Position numbers and translations under genes: made by a program. Below are positions 48,300 to 59,324 of a stretch of DNA of 64,000 nucleotides, one piece after another. The notes below the pieces were generated by a model. It was not told the DNA's origin and did not search any database. It saw nothing but the letters and a program-made list of their open reading frames with translations. Position 1 is the first letter of the stretch; each line of letters opens with the position of its first letter. The DNA comes from Pseudodesulfovibrio sediminis. GTDB lineage: Bacteria > Desulfobacterota > Desulfovibrionia > Desulfovibrionales > Desulfovibrionaceae. The stretch is from contig NZ_AP024485.1 in the NCBI RefSeq assembly GCF_020886695.1, positions 3,663,001 to 3,727,000 on the forward strand. Reading direction: 5' to 3'.

Positions 48300-50372
48300 G
48301 TGCCCAGGAAGATCCCCAGAGATAAACAGCGCAATATTGGTATTATGGCCCACATTGATGCGGGTAAGACTACCACTACAGAGCGCATTTTGTTTTACAC
48401 CGGTGTATCCCATAAAATCGGTGAAGTTCACGATGGTGAAGCGACCATGGACTGGATGGTTCAGGAGCAGGAGCGTGGTATTACCATTACCTCTGCTGCA
48501 ACCACCTGCATGTGGCGCGATCATCGCATCAACATCATTGACACACCCGGTCACGTTGACTTCACTATGGAAGTCGAGCGCGCCCTGCGCGTCCTGGACG
48601 GCGCTGTAGCCGTCTTTGACTCCGTTGCCGGTGTTGAGCCTCAGTCCGAGACCGTATGGCGTCAGGCGGACCGTTACCGCGTTCCCCGTATGGCCTTTGT
48701 CAACAAGATGGACCGCATTGGCGCGGACTTCTTCCGTTGCGTTGACATGATGAAGACCCGCCTTGGCGCGAAAGCCGTGCCCGTTCAGCTGCCCATCGGC
48801 GCTGAAGACGAATTCGAAGGCGTTGTCGACCTGATTGAAGGCAAAGCATATATATATGATCATAAAGATCATGGTGCCAGCTTCTCCACCATCGATGTCC
48901 CCGCAGAACTGCAGGACAAGTATGAAGAGATGCGCACCGAGATGATCGAAGCCGTTGTTGAAGAAGACGAAGTGCTTCTCGATAAGTACATGGCCGACGA
49001 AGCGCTGACTCCTGAGGAGCTGCGTGAAGGCGTTCGCAAGGCGACCACCAACCTTGCCATCTGCCCCGTGCTGTGTGGTACTGCATTCAAGAACAAAGGC
49101 GTTCAGCCCCTGCTTGACGCTGTTGTTGATTACATGCCTTCTCCGCTCGACATCGAAATCATGAAGGGTATTGACCCTCACTCCGAGGAAGAGATCGAGT
49201 GCCCCTGCGACGACGATAAGCCGCTCGCAGCGCTTGCTTTCAAACTTATGACCGACCCCTTTGTCGGTCACCTGACCTTCCTGCGTATCTACTCCGGTAA
49301 GATCGTCAGCGGTGACACTGTCATGAACGCTGCCACCGGCAAGAAAGAGCGCATTGGTCGTCTTCTGAAAATGCACGCCAACAAGCGTGAAGAAATAAAA
49401 GAGGCATACGCTGGTGACATCGTCGCTGCCGTCGGCCTCAAATACGTAGCCACCGGTGATACCATGTCCGACCTCAAGCACGCAGTCGTGCTGGAGTCCC
49501 TTGATATCCCTGATTCGGTCATCGAAGTGGCTATCGAACCCAAGACTAAGGCTGACCGCGACACCTTGTCCGCCGCTCTGGTCAAGCTTGCCAAGGAAGA
49601 TCCGTCTTTCCGTGTCAAGACTGACGAAGAGACTGGACAGACCCTGATCGCAGGAATGGGCGAGTTGCACCTCGAAATCATCGTTGACCGTCTTCTCAGG
49701 GAGTTCAATGTCAACGCAAACGTGGGTGCACCCCGCGTCGCATATCGAGAGACCATCTCCGCACCGAAAAAGGTTGATGTCAAGCACGCCAAACAGTCTG
49801 GTGGTCGTGGTCAGTATGGCCACGTTGTCCTCGAAGTCGAACCCAACCCTGAGAAGGGCTACGAGTTCGAAGACGAAATCAAGGGTGGTGTCATTCCCAA
49901 GGAATACATCCCCGCTGTTAGTAAGGGCATTGTCGACGCCATGAAGAATGGTATCGTCGCTGGTTTCCCGGTTGTCGACGTGAAGGTCAAGCTGGTTTAC
50001 GGCTCCTATCACGAAGTTGACTCCAGCGAACAGGCTTTCTACATCGCCGGTTCTCTGGCAATCAAGGAAGCCTGCCGCAATGCAAAGCCCGTACTGCTTG
50101 AGCCGATCATGTCGGTTGAAGTAGTGACTCCCGAGGATTACCTCGGTGATGTCATGGGTGATTTGAATGGCCGTCGTGGCCGCGTGGGTGAAATGGAAGC
50201 CCGCGCAGGCGTACAGGTTGTTCGTTCTTTCGTCCCGCTGTCCGAAATGTTCGGGTATGCCACGGATCTTCGTTCGAAGACCCAGGGCAGGGCGACATTC
50301 ACCATGCAGTTCGACCACTACGAAAAGTTGCCGAACAGCCTGGCTGATGAATTGATGAAAGGTACAGATTAA
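48300..50372 (+). CDS. fusA: Translation elongation factor G
   Basis: EF-G moves tRNA and mRNA through the ribosome by GTP hydrolysis. G1 [10 protein letters not shown] (17-26), DTPGHVDFT and [10 protein letters not shown] are present and all five domains are covered in 690 residues, ending in the domain V region. Translation starts at GTG ([16 protein letters not shown]), 15 bases after the rpsG stop. It is in the usual str operon position, but tuf does not follow it here. Confidence 0.97.
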   Translation: MPRKIPRDKQRNIGIMAHIDAGKTTTTERILFYTGVSHKIGEVHDGEATMDWMVQEQERGITITSAATTCMWRDHRINIIDTPGHVDFTMEVERALRVLDGAVAVFDSVAGVEPQSETVWRQADRYRVPRMAFVNKMDRIGADFFRCVDMMKTRLGAKAVPVQLPIGAEDEFEGVVDLIEGKAYIYDHKDHGASFSTIDVPAELQDKYEEMRTEMIEAVVEEDEVLLDKYMADEALTPEELREGVRKATTNLAICPVLCGTAFKNKGVQPLLDAVVDYMPSPLDIEIMKGIDPHSEEEIECPCDDDKPLAALAFKLMTDPFVGHLTFLRIYSGKIVSGDTVMNAATGKKERIGRLLKMHANKREEIKEAYAGDIVAAVGLKYVATGDTMSDLKHAVVLESLDIPDSVIEVAIEPKTKADRDTLSAALVKLAKEDPSFRVKTDEETGQTLIAGMGELHLEIIVDRLLREFNVNANVGAPRVAYRETISAPKKVDVKHAKQSGGRGQYGHVVLEVEPNPEKGYEFEDEIKGGVIPKEYIPAVSKGIVDAMKNGIVAGFPVVDVKVKLVYGSYHEVDSSEQAFYIAGSLAIKEACRNAKPVLLEPIMSVEVVTPEDYLGDVMGDLNGRRGRVGEMEARAGVQVVRSFVPLSEMFGYATDLRSKTQGRATFTMQFDHYEKLPNSLADELMKGTD

Positions 50373-50398
50373 CGTAGAGCCTAGGATTTTCCCTTTGC

Positions 50399-50427
50399 TT
50401 GACAGTGCGGCGTCTGGGATGTACTCA
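50399..50427 (+). promoter_or_regulatory. Possible promoter of the S10 operon
   Basis: TTGACA with TACTCA 17 bases on, about 80 bases before rpsJ. The -10 box is weak. A small hairpin (GGGAT/ATCCC, 50416-50431) overlaps it. Confidence 0.4.
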
Positions 50428-50505
50428 TCCCGGTCGCTGCAATGAATAGCGTCCTTTTTTTATTTGAGACGCTGGTAAAGATAAATCCTTTGAGGAGAAA
50501 GCACT

Positions 50506-50826
50506 ATGGCTGCTTCGATGGCGAGCGATCGCATCAGAATTAAATTGAGATCATACGATTACCGTATTCTGGACAAGGCTGTCACCGAGATCGTTGACAC
50601 CGCCCGGAATACCGGTGCGGCAATTGCCGGCCCCGTGCCGCTGCCCACCGATATCCATCGTACAACCATCCAGAAGTCTGTTCACGTTGACAAAAAGTCT
50701 CGTGAGCAGTTCGAAATGCGCATTCACAAGCGTCTTCTGGATATTCTTGAACCCACTCAGCAGACTGTTGACGCTCTTGGCAAGCTTTCCTTGCCCGCAG
50801 GCGTGGACGTCGAGATCAAGCTCTAG
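50506..50826 (+). CDS. rpsJ: Ribosomal protein S10
   Basis: S10, also the NusB partner NusE, opens the S10 operon. [49 protein letters not shown] core and IKL end are standard; 106 residues. The N-terminus (MAASMASD) is a few residues longer than in other species; M5 is an alternative start. AGGAG precedes the first ATG. Confidence 0.97.
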   Translation: MAASMASDRIRIKLRSYDYRILDKAVTEIVDTARNTGAAIAGPVPLPTDIHRTTIQKSVHVDKKSREQFEMRIHKRLLDILEPTQQTVDALGKLSLPAGVDVEIKL

Positions 50827-50836
50827 GAGTATAGTT

Positions 50837-51469
50837 ATGGCTAAGACTCTCGGATTGCTTGGCAAGAAGCTGGGCATGACTCGCATATTCAAGGACGATG
50901 GTACTGTCTGTCCTGTGACCGTAATCGAGGCTGGTCCTTGCCCGGTCATGCAGATCAAGACCAAGGACAATGAAGGCTACAACGCCCTGCAGCTCGGCTA
51001 TGATGCCATTGCTGAGCGCAAGGTGAACAAGCCCATGAAAGGCCACATGGCCAAGGCTGGCAAAGAACTCTACCGCACTCTCCGGGAATTTCCCCTTGAT
51101 GCCGTTGAAGAGTATGAGCTCGGCCAGGAAATCACTGTCGACATTTTTGCCGCTGGTGATAAAGTCAAGGTGACCGGTACCTCCAAGGGTAAAGGTTTCC
51201 AGGGTGTCATGAAGCGTCACAACTTCGCTGGCTCCCGCGCCTCCCACGGTGCAGAGAAGGTTCACCGCGTTCCCGGTTCTATCGGTAACGCCACCTTCCC
51301 CGGCCGTGTCTGGAAGGGCAAGAAAATGCCCGGTCAGATGGGTAATGCACGTGTGACCTTGAGCAACGTGGAAATCGTCGATGTCAGGCCCGAGGACAAT
51401 GTCCTCCTGGTCAAGGGCCAAGTGCCCGGCCCCAATAACGGCCTCGTGATGATCCGCAAGAACGGCTAA
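50837..51469 (+). CDS. rplC: Ribosomal protein L3
   Basis: An early-assembly 50S protein. [18 protein letters not shown] is the family start, with AGGAG upstream. The RNA-binding extension [18 protein letters not shown] and [13 protein letters not shown] loop are present. 210 residues. Followed by rplD after 12 bases. Confidence 0.97.
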   Translation: MAKTLGLLGKKLGMTRIFKDDGTVCPVTVIEAGPCPVMQIKTKDNEGYNALQLGYDAIAERKVNKPMKGHMAKAGKELYRTLREFPLDAVEEYELGQEITVDIFAAGDKVKVTGTSKGKGFQGVMKRHNFAGSRASHGAEKVHRVPGSIGNATFPGRVWKGKKMPGQMGNARVTLSNVEIVDVRPEDNVLLVKGQVPGPNNGLVMIRKNG

Positions 51470-51481
51470 GAGGTATACGTC

Positions 51482-52102
51482 ATGGCTAAAATCAATATTG
51501 TAGATCAGAATAATACGAAAGTGGGCGACTTTGAGTTGGCTCCTGAGGTTTTCGAGGTAGAAATCATGCCCGAGATCCTCAACCACGTTGTTCGCGCTCA
51601 GCGTGCTTCGGTACGTCAGGGCACCCACGCCACCAAGAACCGTGCTTTGAAGACCGGCGGCGGTCGCAAGCCCTGGCGCCAGAAAGGCACCGGTCGTGCT
51701 CGCGCTGGCTCCGTTCGTTCGCCTCTGTGGCGCGGCGGTGCGACCACCTTTGGTCCCCAGCCCCGCGACTACTCCTTCAAGGTAAACAAGAAGGTCCGCA
51801 AGCTGGCCCTGAGAATGGCTCTGTCCTCCCGCGCTTCCGAAGAGAAGCTCACTGTGGTCAATGCCATCAATCTCGACGAGATCAAGACCAAGGCCTTCGC
51901 CGCTATTGCTGAAAAGCTCGGCATGACCAAGACCCTGATTGTCGCCAAGAACGCTGACAAGAACCTGGAGCTGTCCGCAAGGAACATGCCCCACATCAAG
52001 GTCATCGAAGCCGACAAACTGAATGTTTACGATGTGCTGCTTTACCCTCAGCTGGTAATGCTCGAGGCCGCCGCTCAAGACGTTCAAGAGAGGTTGAAGT
52101 AA
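51482..52102 (+). CDS. rplD: Ribosomal protein L4
   Basis: L4 reaches the exit tunnel and in some bacteria represses the S10 operon. The basic loop with GGGRKPWRQKGTGRARAGS and SPLWRGGATTFGPQPRDYS is diagnostic. 206 residues. Its stop overlaps the rplW start by one base. Confidence 0.97.
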   Translation: MAKINIVDQNNTKVGDFELAPEVFEVEIMPEILNHVVRAQRASVRQGTHATKNRALKTGGGRKPWRQKGTGRARAGSVRSPLWRGGATTFGPQPRDYSFKVNKKVRKLALRMALSSRASEEKLTVVNAINLDEIKTKAFAAIAEKLGMTKTLIVAKNADKNLELSARNMPHIKVIEADKLNVYDVLLYPQLVMLEAAAQDVQERLK

Positions 52103-52395
52103 TGGATTATTCGAAAGTACTGCTCCGTCCCGTCGTGTCTGAAAAGGCCAACGAGATCAAAGAGCAATCCAATCACGTCTCTTTTTACGTCCACCCCGAT
52201 TCCAATAAGGTCGAGGTGAAGAAGGCTGTCGAGACTGCCTTTGACGTCAAGGTAGAGTCCGTGAATATCGTTGCTAAGAAAGCTATGCCGCGCATGAAGT
52301 TCGGCCGTGCCACTGGTGGTCGGATTTCCGGCTACAAGAAGGCATACGTCAAGCTTGCCGCAGGCGATAAAATCGAAATCTTCGAAGGAGTGTAA
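52102..52395 (+). CDS. rplW: Ribosomal protein L23
   Basis: L23 lies at the tunnel exit and docks trigger factor and [17 protein letters not shown] at the N-terminus and the C-terminal [17 protein letters not shown] are typical; 97 residues. One base overlaps rplD, two separate it from rplB. Confidence 0.97.
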   Translation: MDYSKVLLRPVVSEKANEIKEQSNHVSFYVHPDSNKVEVKKAVETAFDVKVESVNIVAKKAMPRMKFGRATGGRISGYKKAYVKLAAGDKIEIFEGV

Positions 52396-52397
52396 CC

Positions 52398-53228
52398 ATG
52401 GCAACCCGTAAGCTTAAGCCTACTTCTCCGGGGCGCCGGTTCCAGACCATTTCCGACTTTGCGGAAATCACCCGGTCCACTCCTGAGAAGTCGCTGACCA
52501 AGGGCCTGACCAAAAAGGCCGGTCGCAACAACAATGGTCGTGTCACCATGCGCCGTCGCGGCGGTGGTCACAAGACTCTGTACCGTATCGTTGATTTCAA
52601 GCGCAACAAGGTTGGCATCACTGCCAAGGTTGCCGAGATCGAATACGATCCGAACCGCAGCGCACGTATCGCTCTTCTGCATTACGCAGACGGCGAAAAG
52701 CGTTACATCCTGGCTCCTGTCGGCCTGAATCAGGGCGATACCATCCTCGCTGGCGAGGGTGCAGACATCAAGCCGGGCAACGCCATGGCGCTGTCCCAGG
52801 TTCCGACCGGTACCATCGTTCACAACATTGAACTGCAGCCCGGTAAGGGTGGTCAGTTCTGTCGTGCAGCCGGTACCTACGCACAGCTGATTGCTAAAGA
52901 GGGTAAATACGCTCTCCTGCGCATGCCTTCCGGTGAGGTCCGCAAGGTCCTGGCCACTTGTTGTGCCACTGTCGGTCAGGTTGGTAATATCCATCATGAG
53001 AACATCAAGATCGGTAAGGCCGGACGTAATCGCTGGCTTGGCCGTCGCCCGAAGGTTCGTGGTGTTGCAATGAACCCGATCGATCACCCGCTGGGTGGTG
53101 GTGAAGGTCGTAGTTCCGGTGGTCGCCATCCGGTGTCCCCGTGGGGTACCCCGGCCAAGGGTTACAAGACCCGGAACAAGAAGAAGGCTTCTTCGAAGCT
53201 CATCGTCAAACGCCGCGGCCAGAAGTAG
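52398..53228 (+). CDS. rplB: Ribosomal protein L2
   Basis: L2 is needed for subunit joining and peptidyl transfer. [18 protein letters not shown] and the conserved C-terminal [25 protein letters not shown] are visible, including the universally conserved His in the HPLGGG loop. 276 residues, GGAG before the ATG. Confidence 0.98.
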   Translation: MATRKLKPTSPGRRFQTISDFAEITRSTPEKSLTKGLTKKAGRNNNGRVTMRRRGGGHKTLYRIVDFKRNKVGITAKVAEIEYDPNRSARIALLHYADGEKRYILAPVGLNQGDTILAGEGADIKPGNAMALSQVPTGTIVHNIELQPGKGGQFCRAAGTYAQLIAKEGKYALLRMPSGEVRKVLATCCATVGQVGNIHHENIKIGKAGRNRWLGRRPKVRGVAMNPIDHPLGGGEGRSSGGRHPVSPWGTPAKGYKTRNKKKASSKLIVKRRGQK

Positions 53229-53240
53229 GAGTATATACTA

Positions 53241-53510
53241 ATGCCTAGATCTCTTAAAAAGGGCCCGTTCCTTGACGGTCACCTGATCAAGAAAATCCAA
53301 GTGGCTTCTGAAAATCAGGATCGTCGCGTGATCAAGACTTGGTCGCGCCGTTCCACGATCGTCCCTGAGATGGTCGGTATGACTTTCGCTGTCCATAATG
53401 GTCGGAAGTTCATCCCTGTGTTCGTGACTGAAAACATGGTCGGACACAAACTGGGTGAATTTTCCCCCACCCGTACCTACTTCGGCCACATCGCCGATAA
53501 AAAGAAGTAG
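53241..53510 (+). CDS. rpsS: Ribosomal protein S19
   Basis: S19 lies in the 30S head. [33 protein letters not shown] and [13 protein letters not shown] are typical; 89 residues. AGGAG precedes the ATG. Twelve bases separate it from rplB. Confidence 0.98.
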   Translation: MPRSLKKGPFLDGHLIKKIQVASENQDRRVIKTWSRRSTIVPEMVGMTFAVHNGRKFIPVFVTENMVGHKLGEFSPTRTYFGHIADKKK

Positions 53511-53524
53511 GGTAGGAGGACATC

Positions 53525-53857
53525 ATGGAAGCTAAAGCAGTCGCAAAGTTCATTCGCGTCTCTCCGCGCAAGACCCGTATTGTTGCTGAGAACATCAAAG
53601 GCAAGGGCGTCGAAGATGCTCTCAACATTCTCCGGTTCACTCCGAAGAAAGCCGCGAAGATTCTCAGCAAGGTTCTCTACTCCGCCGTTTCCAACGCAGA
53701 GCAGATGCCCGGAGTCGATGTCGATTCCCTGATCGTTGACACGATCATGATTAACGAAGGTCCGACCTGGAAACGCATTCAGCCGCGTGCCATGGGCCGC
53801 GCTTACCGTATTCGTAAGCGTACCAGCCACATTACCATCGTAGTGAAGGAACAGTAG
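53525..53857 (+). CDS. rplV: Ribosomal protein L22
   Basis: L22 lines the exit tunnel. [42 protein letters not shown] and the C-terminal [22 protein letters not shown] are standard; 110 residues with an AGGAGG site before the ATG. Confidence 0.98.
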   Translation: MEAKAVAKFIRVSPRKTRIVAENIKGKGVEDALNILRFTPKKAAKILSKVLYSAVSNAEQMPGVDVDSLIVDTIMINEGPTWKRIQPRAMGRAYRIRKRTSHITIVVKEQ

Positions 53858-53858
53858 T

Positions 53859-54500
53859 ATGGGACAGAAAGTACATCCTTACGGTTTTCGTCTGGGGTAT
53901 AACAAGAACTGGCTGTCCCGCTGGTACAGCAGAAAGGACTATCCTGCATTCGTCCTTCAGGACGACCAGGTTCGCAAGTTCGTTAAGAAAAAATTGTATC
54001 AAGCCGGCGTTGCACGTCTCGAAATCGAGCGTGCCGGTGGCAAGATCCGCCTGATCATCCACACCGCGCGTCCCGGTATCGTTATCGGTCGCAAGGGTGT
54101 AGAGATAGAAAAGCTGCGTGAAGAATTGCGTAGCAAGTTTCAAACTGAATTCACCATTGAGGTCAACGAGATCCGTCGACCGGAGGTTGAAGCTCAGCTC
54201 GTAGCTGAGAACATCGCCCAGCAGCTTGAACGTCGAATTGCCTTCCGCCGTGCCATGAAGCGTACGGTGGGCCTTGCCAGGAAATTCGGCGCCGAGGGTA
54301 TCAAAGTTGCGTGTGCAGGTCGGCTTGCCGGCGCTGAAATCGCACGTGGCGAGTGGTACCGTGATGGTCGTGTGCCTTTGCACACTCTCCGTGCCGACAT
54401 TGATTACGGTTTTGCCGAAGCAGCTACTACTTACGGCGTAATCGGAGTCAAGGTCTGGATCTTCAAGGGTGAGATTCTGGACAAAGAGGTAGAACAGTAA
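53859..54500 (+). CDS. rpsC: Ribosomal protein S3
   Basis: S3 is at the mRNA entry channel. [18 protein letters not shown], the KH-domain GxxG loop ([16 protein letters not shown]) and the C-terminal [30 protein letters not shown] are present. 213 residues. It overlaps rplP by one base. Confidence 0.98.
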   Translation: MGQKVHPYGFRLGYNKNWLSRWYSRKDYPAFVLQDDQVRKFVKKKLYQAGVARLEIERAGGKIRLIIHTARPGIVIGRKGVEIEKLREELRSKFQTEFTIEVNEIRRPEVEAQLVAENIAQQLERRIAFRRAMKRTVGLARKFGAEGIKVACAGRLAGAEIARGEWYRDGRVPLHTLRADIDYGFAEAATTYGVIGVKVWIFKGEILDKEVEQ

Positions 54501-54913
54501 TGCTTGCTCCAAAACGAGTAAAATTCAGAAAGCGGCAGAAAGGCCGCCTCAGAGGCAAGGCCCAACGGGGTAACAGCGTGTCCTTCGGCGATATCGGCCT
54601 GAAGGCACTGGAGCACGGAAAGATCACAAGCCAGCAGATTGAGTCCGCTCGTGTCGCCATCATGCGACACATCAAGCGCGGCGGTAAGGTCTGGATTCGC
54701 ATCTTCCCTGATTTCCCCGTCACCTCCAAGCCCGCGGAAGTCCGCATGGGTAAGGGTAAAGGCGCACCCGACGGTTGGGTTGCACCGGTGAAACCGGGTC
54801 GTATCATGTACGAAGTAAAAGGCGTCGACATCGAGCTCGCCAAGGAAGCCCTGAAACGTGCTTCCTACAAGCTCCCGATCAAGACTGCTATCGTTGTGAA
54901 GGAGGGTATATAA
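54500..54913 (+). CDS. rplP: Ribosomal protein L16
   Basis: L16 helps shape the A site for t[20 protein letters not shown], the conserved [25 protein letters not shown] core ([16 protein letters not shown]) and [21 protein letters not shown] are present; 137 residues. Confidence 0.97.
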   Translation: MLAPKRVKFRKRQKGRLRGKAQRGNSVSFGDIGLKALEHGKITSQQIESARVAIMRHIKRGGKVWIRIFPDFPVTSKPAEVRMGKGKGAPDGWVAPVKPGRIMYEVKGVDIELAKEALKRASYKLPIKTAIVVKEGI

Positions 54914-54914
54914 C

Positions 54915-55109
54915 ATGCTTACTTCCAAGGAACTTCGTGAACTGGATGACGCCAAGCTGAACGAAAAGCTGACGGAAACCCGACACGAGCTGTTTTCCAT
55001 GCGTTTCAAGCATGCCACAGCTCAGCTCGAGACCACCACAGCTCTCAGCGGCGCCAAAAAGACCATCGCCCGTATCCTGACTATTCAGCGGGAACGACAG
55101 GGAGCGTAG
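54915..55109 (+). CDS. rpmC: Ribosomal protein L29
   Basis: A small two-helix protein at the tunnel exit. MLTSKELRELDDAKLNEKLTETRHELFSMRFKHATAQLE-type sequence and the terminal ARILTIQRER match the family; 64 residues. Located between rplP and rpsQ as usual. Confidence 0.95.
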   Translation: MLTSKELRELDDAKLNEKLTETRHELFSMRFKHATAQLETTTALSGAKKTIARILTIQRERQGA

Positions 55110-55113
55110 AGAA

Positions 55114-55380
55114 ATGGCTGAGTTTAAATACCAAGGCAACAAGCGTGTGCTCACCGGCCTGGTGATCTCCGACAAGGCTGACAAGACAATTGTCGTCCGC
55201 GTCGAGACCCTGGTGAAGCATCCGCTGCTGAAGAAGTACATTCGCCGTCGCAAAAAATTCATGGCCCATGATCCGGCTAATGATTGCGGTGTTGGCGATA
55301 AGGTGCAGATCGTCGAATCGAGGCCCCTGAGCCGCCGCAAGCGGTGGCATCTGGTACAGATCCTCGAAAAGGCCGTCTAG
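55114..55380 (+). CDS. rpsQ: Ribosomal protein S17
   Basis: S17 is an OB-fold primary-binding protein. [38 protein letters not shown] and [21 protein letters not shown] are typical; 88 residues. The frame after this gene holds rplN. Confidence 0.97.
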   Translation: MAEFKYQGNKRVLTGLVISDKADKTIVVRVETLVKHPLLKKYIRRRKKFMAHDPANDCGVGDKVQIVESRPLSRRKRWHLVQILEKAV

Positions 55381-55394
55381 GGTTAGGAGGAAAC

Positions 55395-55763
55395 ATGATA
55401 CAAGTTGAATCCAATCTTGACGTTGCTGACAACTCTGGAGCCAAGAAGGTCCAGTGCATCAAGGTGCTTGGTGGTTCCAAGCGTCGTTATGCAGGCGTCG
55501 GCGATATTATTGTAGTGTCCGTCAAAGAAGCCATGCCCCATTCCAAAGTGAAGAAGGGCTCGGTTATGAAGGCGGTTGTCGTTCGCACCAAGAAGGGCTT
55601 CGGTCGTCCCGATGGCTCTTACATAAAGTTCGACAACAATTCCGCTGTGCTGCTCGGCACCGGTGGCGATCCCGTAGGTACCCGTATTTTCGGACCTGTG
55701 GCTCGCGAACTCCGTGCAGCCGGTTTCATGAAGATCATATCCCTCGCTCCCGAGGTCCTGTAA
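55395..55763 (+). CDS. rplN: Ribosomal protein L14
   Basis: L14 lies at the subunit interface. [27 protein letters not shown] is the family start, with AGGAGG before the ATG; the frame is open 17 codons upstream inside rpsQ and is ignored. 122 residues, ending [10 protein letters not shown]. Confidence 0.98.
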   Translation: MIQVESNLDVADNSGAKKVQCIKVLGGSKRRYAGVGDIIVVSVKEAMPHSKVKKGSVMKAVVVRTKKGFGRPDGSYIKFDNNSAVLLGTGGDPVGTRIFGPVARELRAAGFMKIISLAPEVL

Positions 55764-55770
55764 GGATTTG

Positions 55771-56094
55771 ATGATGAAGACTAAAATTCGTAAAGACGAC
55801 AAGGTCATGGTCATCGCCGGGAAAGACAAGGGTAAGATCGGCAAGGTGTTGAAGATTCTCAAGAAGCAGGACAAAGTTCTGGTTGAGAAAGTCAACATGG
55901 TTCAGCGCCACACCAAGGCGAACCCCTATGCCCAACAACCCGGCGGAATTATCGAGAAGGAAGCCCCTATCCATGTATCCAATGTGGCTATTGTATGCGA
56001 CGCATGCACCAAGCCCACGCGGGTAGGGTACAAGAAGACTGAAGATGGAAAGAAGGTCCGCTTCTGCAAGAAGTGCAACGAGACCTTCAAATAG
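55771..56094 (+). CDS. rplX: Ribosomal protein L24
   Basis: L24 starts 50S assembly. The KOW motif [23 protein letters not shown] is near the N-terminus and the protein ends with a zinc-ribbon-like [11 protein letters not shown]...CKKCNE, four cysteines that many L24 proteins lack. 107 residues with this ATG; the next codon is also ATG. Confidence 0.95.
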   Translation: MMKTKIRKDDKVMVIAGKDKGKIGKVLKILKKQDKVLVEKVNMVQRHTKANPYAQQPGGIIEKEAPIHVSNVAIVCDACTKPTRVGYKKTEDGKKVRFCKKCNETFK

Positions 56095-56102
56095 GAATCA
56101 GT

Positions 56103-56642
56103 ATGACACGTCTCGAACAAGTATATAATGAAAAGGTCGTCCCCGAGCTCCTCAAGGAGTACGGTTATTCCTCTTCCATGGAGATCCCGAAATTGACGAA
56201 GATCTCCCTGAACATCGGCCTCGGTGAAGCTAGCCAGAACAGCAAGCTCATCGAACCCGCTGTTAAGGAATTGACCGCCATCGCTGGCCAGAAGGCCGTT
56301 GTCACCCTGGCAAAGAAATCCATCGCGCAGTTTAAATTGCGTGAAGGTATGCCGGTCGGTACTCGCGTAACACTGCGCGGCGATGCAATGTGGGACTTTT
56401 ATGACAAGCTCGTGAGCTTTGCTCTGCCCCGTGTCCGCGACTTCCGCGGCATTCCCGATCGCGGTTTTGACGGTCGTGGTAACTTCACAATGGGTATCAA
56501 GGAACACACCATCTTCCCTGAGCTTGACATCGATAGGGTTGAGTTAGTGAAGGGTATGAACGTGACTGTGTGCACATCTGCCAAGACTGACAAGGAAAGC
56601 AAGACTCTGCTTGATCTCCTTGGCATGCCCTTTAAAAAGTAG
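56103..56642 (+). CDS. rplE: Ribosomal protein L5
   Basis: L5 binds 5S r[19 protein letters not shown] is the family start, preceded by AGGAA; ten further upstream codons are in frame but overlap rpl[12 protein letters not shown] and the conserved [26 protein letters not shown] are visible. 179 residues. Confidence 0.98.
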   Translation: MTRLEQVYNEKVVPELLKEYGYSSSMEIPKLTKISLNIGLGEASQNSKLIEPAVKELTAIAGQKAVVTLAKKSIAQFKLREGMPVGTRVTLRGDAMWDFYDKLVSFALPRVRDFRGIPDRGFDGRGNFTMGIKEHTIFPELDIDRVELVKGMNVTVCTSAKTDKESKTLLDLLGMPFKK

Positions 56643-56653
56643 GAGGACGGAAA

Positions 56654-56839
56654 GTGGCCAAAACAAGCTTACGTGTTAAGGCACGCCGCAAACCCAAGTT
56701 CAAGGTTCGCGCCTACAATCGTTGTCCGATTTGTGGCCGTCCTCGGGCTTTTCTGAGGCGCTACGGCATTTGCCGTATTTGCTTCCGCAACAAGGCTCTC
56801 GCTGGGGAACTTCCTGGCGTCCGCAAGGCGAGCTGGTAA
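56654..56839 (+). CDS. rpsN: Ribosomal protein S14, zinc-binding type
   Basis: A 61-residue type Z S14 with CPIC and CRIC knuckles (C24, C27, C40, C43). It starts at GTG with AGGAGG upstream. The short zinc form is common in anaerobes. Confidence 0.97.
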   Translation: MAKTSLRVKARRKPKFKVRAYNRCPICGRPRAFLRRYGICRICFRNKALAGELPGVRKASW

Positions 56840-56854
56840 TTAAGGAGAAATGAA

Positions 56855-57238
56855 ATGGCTGTTGTTGATCCTGTAGCCGACATGTTGACCCGCATCCGGA
56901 ATGCGTATGGCGCTTATCATACTGATGTCGCCGTACCCACTTCCAAGATGAAATCATCCATTGCGGGTATTCTGAAGGAAGAAGGTTATATCACCGACTA
57001 CGCTGTCGAGGACAGGGGCATCAGTATTAAGCTCAAGTACGCCGCAGGCAAACCGCTCATTACTGGCTTGAAAAAAGTCAGTAAGCCCGGTCGCCGTGTG
57101 TATGTTGGTGCATCTGATATCCCCCGTGTCCAGAACGGCATCGGTATTTGTATCGTGTCCACCTCAAAGGGACTGCTCGAGGGCGCCAAGGCCAAAGAGG
57201 CCAATGTTGGCGGCGAGCTGCTCTGCGAAATCTGGTAA
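56855..57238 (+). CDS. rpsH: Ribosomal protein S8
   Basis: S8 binds 16S rRNA early and in E. coli represses the spc operon. MAVVDPVADMLTRIRNAYGA at the start and IPRVQNGIGICIVSTSKGLL with GGELLCEIW at the end are typical; 127 residues. AAGGAG precedes the ATG. Confidence 0.98.
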   Translation: MAVVDPVADMLTRIRNAYGAYHTDVAVPTSKMKSSIAGILKEEGYITDYAVEDRGISIKLKYAAGKPLITGLKKVSKPGRRVYVGASDIPRVQNGIGICIVSTSKGLLEGAKAKEANVGGELLCEIW

Positions 57239-57250
57239 AGAGGTTCCATA

Positions 57251-57787
57251 ATGTCTCGTATAGGAAAGAATCCCATCGACATCCCTTCGGGTGTTGAGGT
57301 GTCTGTTGGAGCCTCCGAGATCCAGGTTAAGGGCCCTAAGGGGACCTTGAAGACTCCGGTCGATCCGACCGTTGAGTATAAGATCGAGGATGGCAAGGTA
57401 TATGTCTCTCGCGTTGATGATTCCCGCAATGCGCGTGGTCAGCATGGTCTTCGTAGGACCCTGCTTGCCAACTGCGTTGACGGTGTGACCAAGGGCTTCG
57501 AGAAGACCCTGGAAGTCATCGGCGTTGGATATAAAGTATCGGTGCAAGGTAAGAAAGTTGTTCTGGCCGTTGGGTTTTCCCATCCGGTCGAGTTCGACCT
57601 GCCTGCCGGTCTCGAAGCCAAGGCGGAAGGCATCAAGCTGACCATCTCCGGCATCGATAAGCAGCTTGTCGGTGAAGTAGCGGCTCAGATCCGCCGCGTA
57701 CGTCCGCCGGAACCCTACAAGGGTAAGGGCATCAAGTACATCGACGAATATATCCGCCGCAAGGCTGGTAAATCCGGCGCTAAGTAG
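57251..57787 (+). CDS. rplF: Ribosomal protein L6
   Basis: L6 lies near the sarcin-ricin loop. MSRIGKNPIDIPSGVEV, VKGPKGTLK and the C-terminal RPPEPYKGKGIKYIDEYIRRKAGKSGAK are present; 178 residues. Confidence 0.98.
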   Translation: MSRIGKNPIDIPSGVEVSVGASEIQVKGPKGTLKTPVDPTVEYKIEDGKVYVSRVDDSRNARGQHGLRRTLLANCVDGVTKGFEKTLEVIGVGYKVSVQGKKVVLAVGFSHPVEFDLPAGLEAKAEGIKLTISGIDKQLVGEVAAQIRRVRPPEPYKGKGIKYIDEYIRRKAGKSGAK

Positions 57788-57798
57788 GGGTATAAGTC

Positions 57799-58158
57799 AT
57801 GAGCAAAAGCAAGAATGCACAGAGGCTTCGTCGCAAGCCTCGCATCAGAAAGAAAATATCCGGTACCGAGGCACGGCCTCGCCTGGTCGTCTTCCGTTCC
57901 AATCAGCATATCTATGCTCAGTTGGTGGACGACGTGAATGGCGTGACCTTGGCATCCACCAGCACTCAGGTGCTGAACAAGGATGGCGAGTCTCTGAAGG
58001 CCAACAAGGATTCCGCTGCCAAGGTCGGCAAGGCTATCGCCGAAGTCGCCCAGGCAAAGAAAATCGAAACTGTTGTCTTCGACCGGAATGGTTACATCTA
58101 TCACGGCAAGGTCAAAGCTCTTGCCGACGGCGCCCGCGAAGCCGGGCTTAAATTCTAG
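57799..58158 (+). CDS. rplR: Ribosomal protein L18
   Basis: L18 binds 5S r[38 protein letters not shown] core and [26 protein letters not shown] are present; 119 residues. Confidence 0.98.
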   Translation: MSKSKNAQRLRRKPRIRKKISGTEARPRLVVFRSNQHIYAQLVDDVNGVTLASTSTQVLNKDGESLKANKDSAAKVGKAIAEVAQAKKIETVVFDRNGYIYHGKVKALADGAREAGLKF

Positions 58159-58175
58159 GTAGCTAGGAAAGAAAA

Positions 58176-58667
58176 ATGGAACAGAATGAAAGTGGATTGA
58201 TTGAAAAAATCGTCTACCTCAATCGAGTCGCCAAGGTTGTCAAGGGTGGCCGCCGTTTCAGCTTCAGCTGCCTGGTGGTCGTCGGTGATGGTGAAGGTGG
58301 AGTCGGATATGGACTGGGAAAGGCCAACGAAGTGCCTGAAGCCATTCGCAAGGCGTCTGAACGCGCCAAGAAGAGCATGATCAATGTTCCTCTGCTGGAC
58401 GGCACCCTTCCGTATGAGGTTCTGGGACGCTATGGTGCAGGCCGCGTTGTTTTGAAGCCTGCAAGCCGTGGTACCGGTATCATCGCCGGTGGTCCCGTTC
58501 GTGCGATCATGGAAGCCGTTGGCGTCCATGACATCCTGACCAAGGCTATTGGCACCAATAATCCGCACAACGTGCTGCGTGCCACTATTGCCGGTCTCGA
58601 GTCGCTTCGGAGCGCCGAGGAAGTTTCCGCCCTGCGCGGAGTCCCGGTTTCTACTCCGAGAAAGTAA
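58176..58667 (+). CDS. rpsE: Ribosomal protein S5
   Basis: S5 helps accuracy and mRNA unwinding. [32 protein letters not shown] and [22 protein letters not shown] are present; 163 residues, normal. rpmD follows 11 bases later. Confidence 0.98.
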   Translation: MEQNESGLIEKIVYLNRVAKVVKGGRRFSFSCLVVVGDGEGGVGYGLGKANEVPEAIRKASERAKKSMINVPLLDGTLPYEVLGRYGAGRVVLKPASRGTGIIAGGPVRAIMEAVGVHDILTKAIGTNNPHNVLRATIAGLESLRSAEEVSALRGVPVSTPRK

Positions 58668-58678
58668 AGGAGATCGCC

Positions 58679-58849
58679 GTGATAAAAGTTAAACAGATCA
58701 AAAGTAAGATTGCGTGCAAGCCTGATCAGGTTAAAACCCTGGAAGCTTTGGGCCTGCGCAGAATCAATCATGTCAAAGAGCACGATGACAATCCTGTTAT
58801 CCGCGGCATGATCTATAAGGTCAGGCACCTGGTGGAGGTAGTAGAATAA
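58679..58849 (+). CDS. rpmD: Ribosomal protein L30
   Basis: 56 residues starting at GTG after AAAGGAG: the family pattern [30 protein letters not shown], then [18 protein letters not shown], is clear. It overlaps the rplO start by one base. Confidence 0.95.
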   Translation: MIKVKQIKSKIACKPDQVKTLEALGLRRINHVKEHDDNPVIRGMIYKVRHLVEVVE

Positions 58850-59295
58850 TGAGACTGCATGAACTCTACGCCTTCCCGGAAGAGTACAAGAATCGCAAGC
58901 GCATTGGTCGCGGCTCCGGCTCCGGCTGGGGTAAAACCTCTGCCAAGGGTCACAAGGGTCAGAACTCCCGCTCCGGCGGTGGTGTTCGTCCCGGTTTTGA
59001 AGGCGGCCAGATGCCTCTGGCTCGTCGTCTGCCCAAGCGCGGATTCAAGAATCCCTTCCGTGAAGAGTACGAAGCTGTGAACGTTGGTCGTTTGCTGGCC
59101 ATGTTCGAAGGCAAGGAAGAGATCACCCTTAAGGACATGTATGACCGTGGCGTTGTTAAAAATGGCGCTCCCGTCAAAGTCCTTGGTACTGGTGATGTCG
59201 CAACGGCTGTGACCATTGAAGCTCATCGCTTCAGCGCGTCTGCTGCCGATAAAATTGCCAAGGCCGGCGGCACTGCCAAGGCCATTGAAGCCTAA
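58849..59295 (+). CDS. rplO: Ribosomal protein L15
   Basis: L15 is a late-assembly 50S protein. The glycine/arginine-rich N-terminus (RKRIGRGSGSGWGKTSAKGHKGQNSRSGG) and EGGQMPLARRLPKRGF are diagnostic; 148 residues. Confidence 0.97.
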   Translation: MRLHELYAFPEEYKNRKRIGRGSGSGWGKTSAKGHKGQNSRSGGGVRPGFEGGQMPLARRLPKRGFKNPFREEYEAVNVGRLLAMFEGKEEITLKDMYDRGVVKNGAPVKVLGTGDVATAVTIEAHRFSASAADKIAKAGGTAKAIEA

Positions 59296-59324
59296 CTCTA
59301 TTGGTTCGGAAGGGTACTTAGACG

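Noticed and set aside
48285..50318. 677-codon open frame antisense to fusA
   Set aside because: Shadow of fusA codon bias; no independent support.
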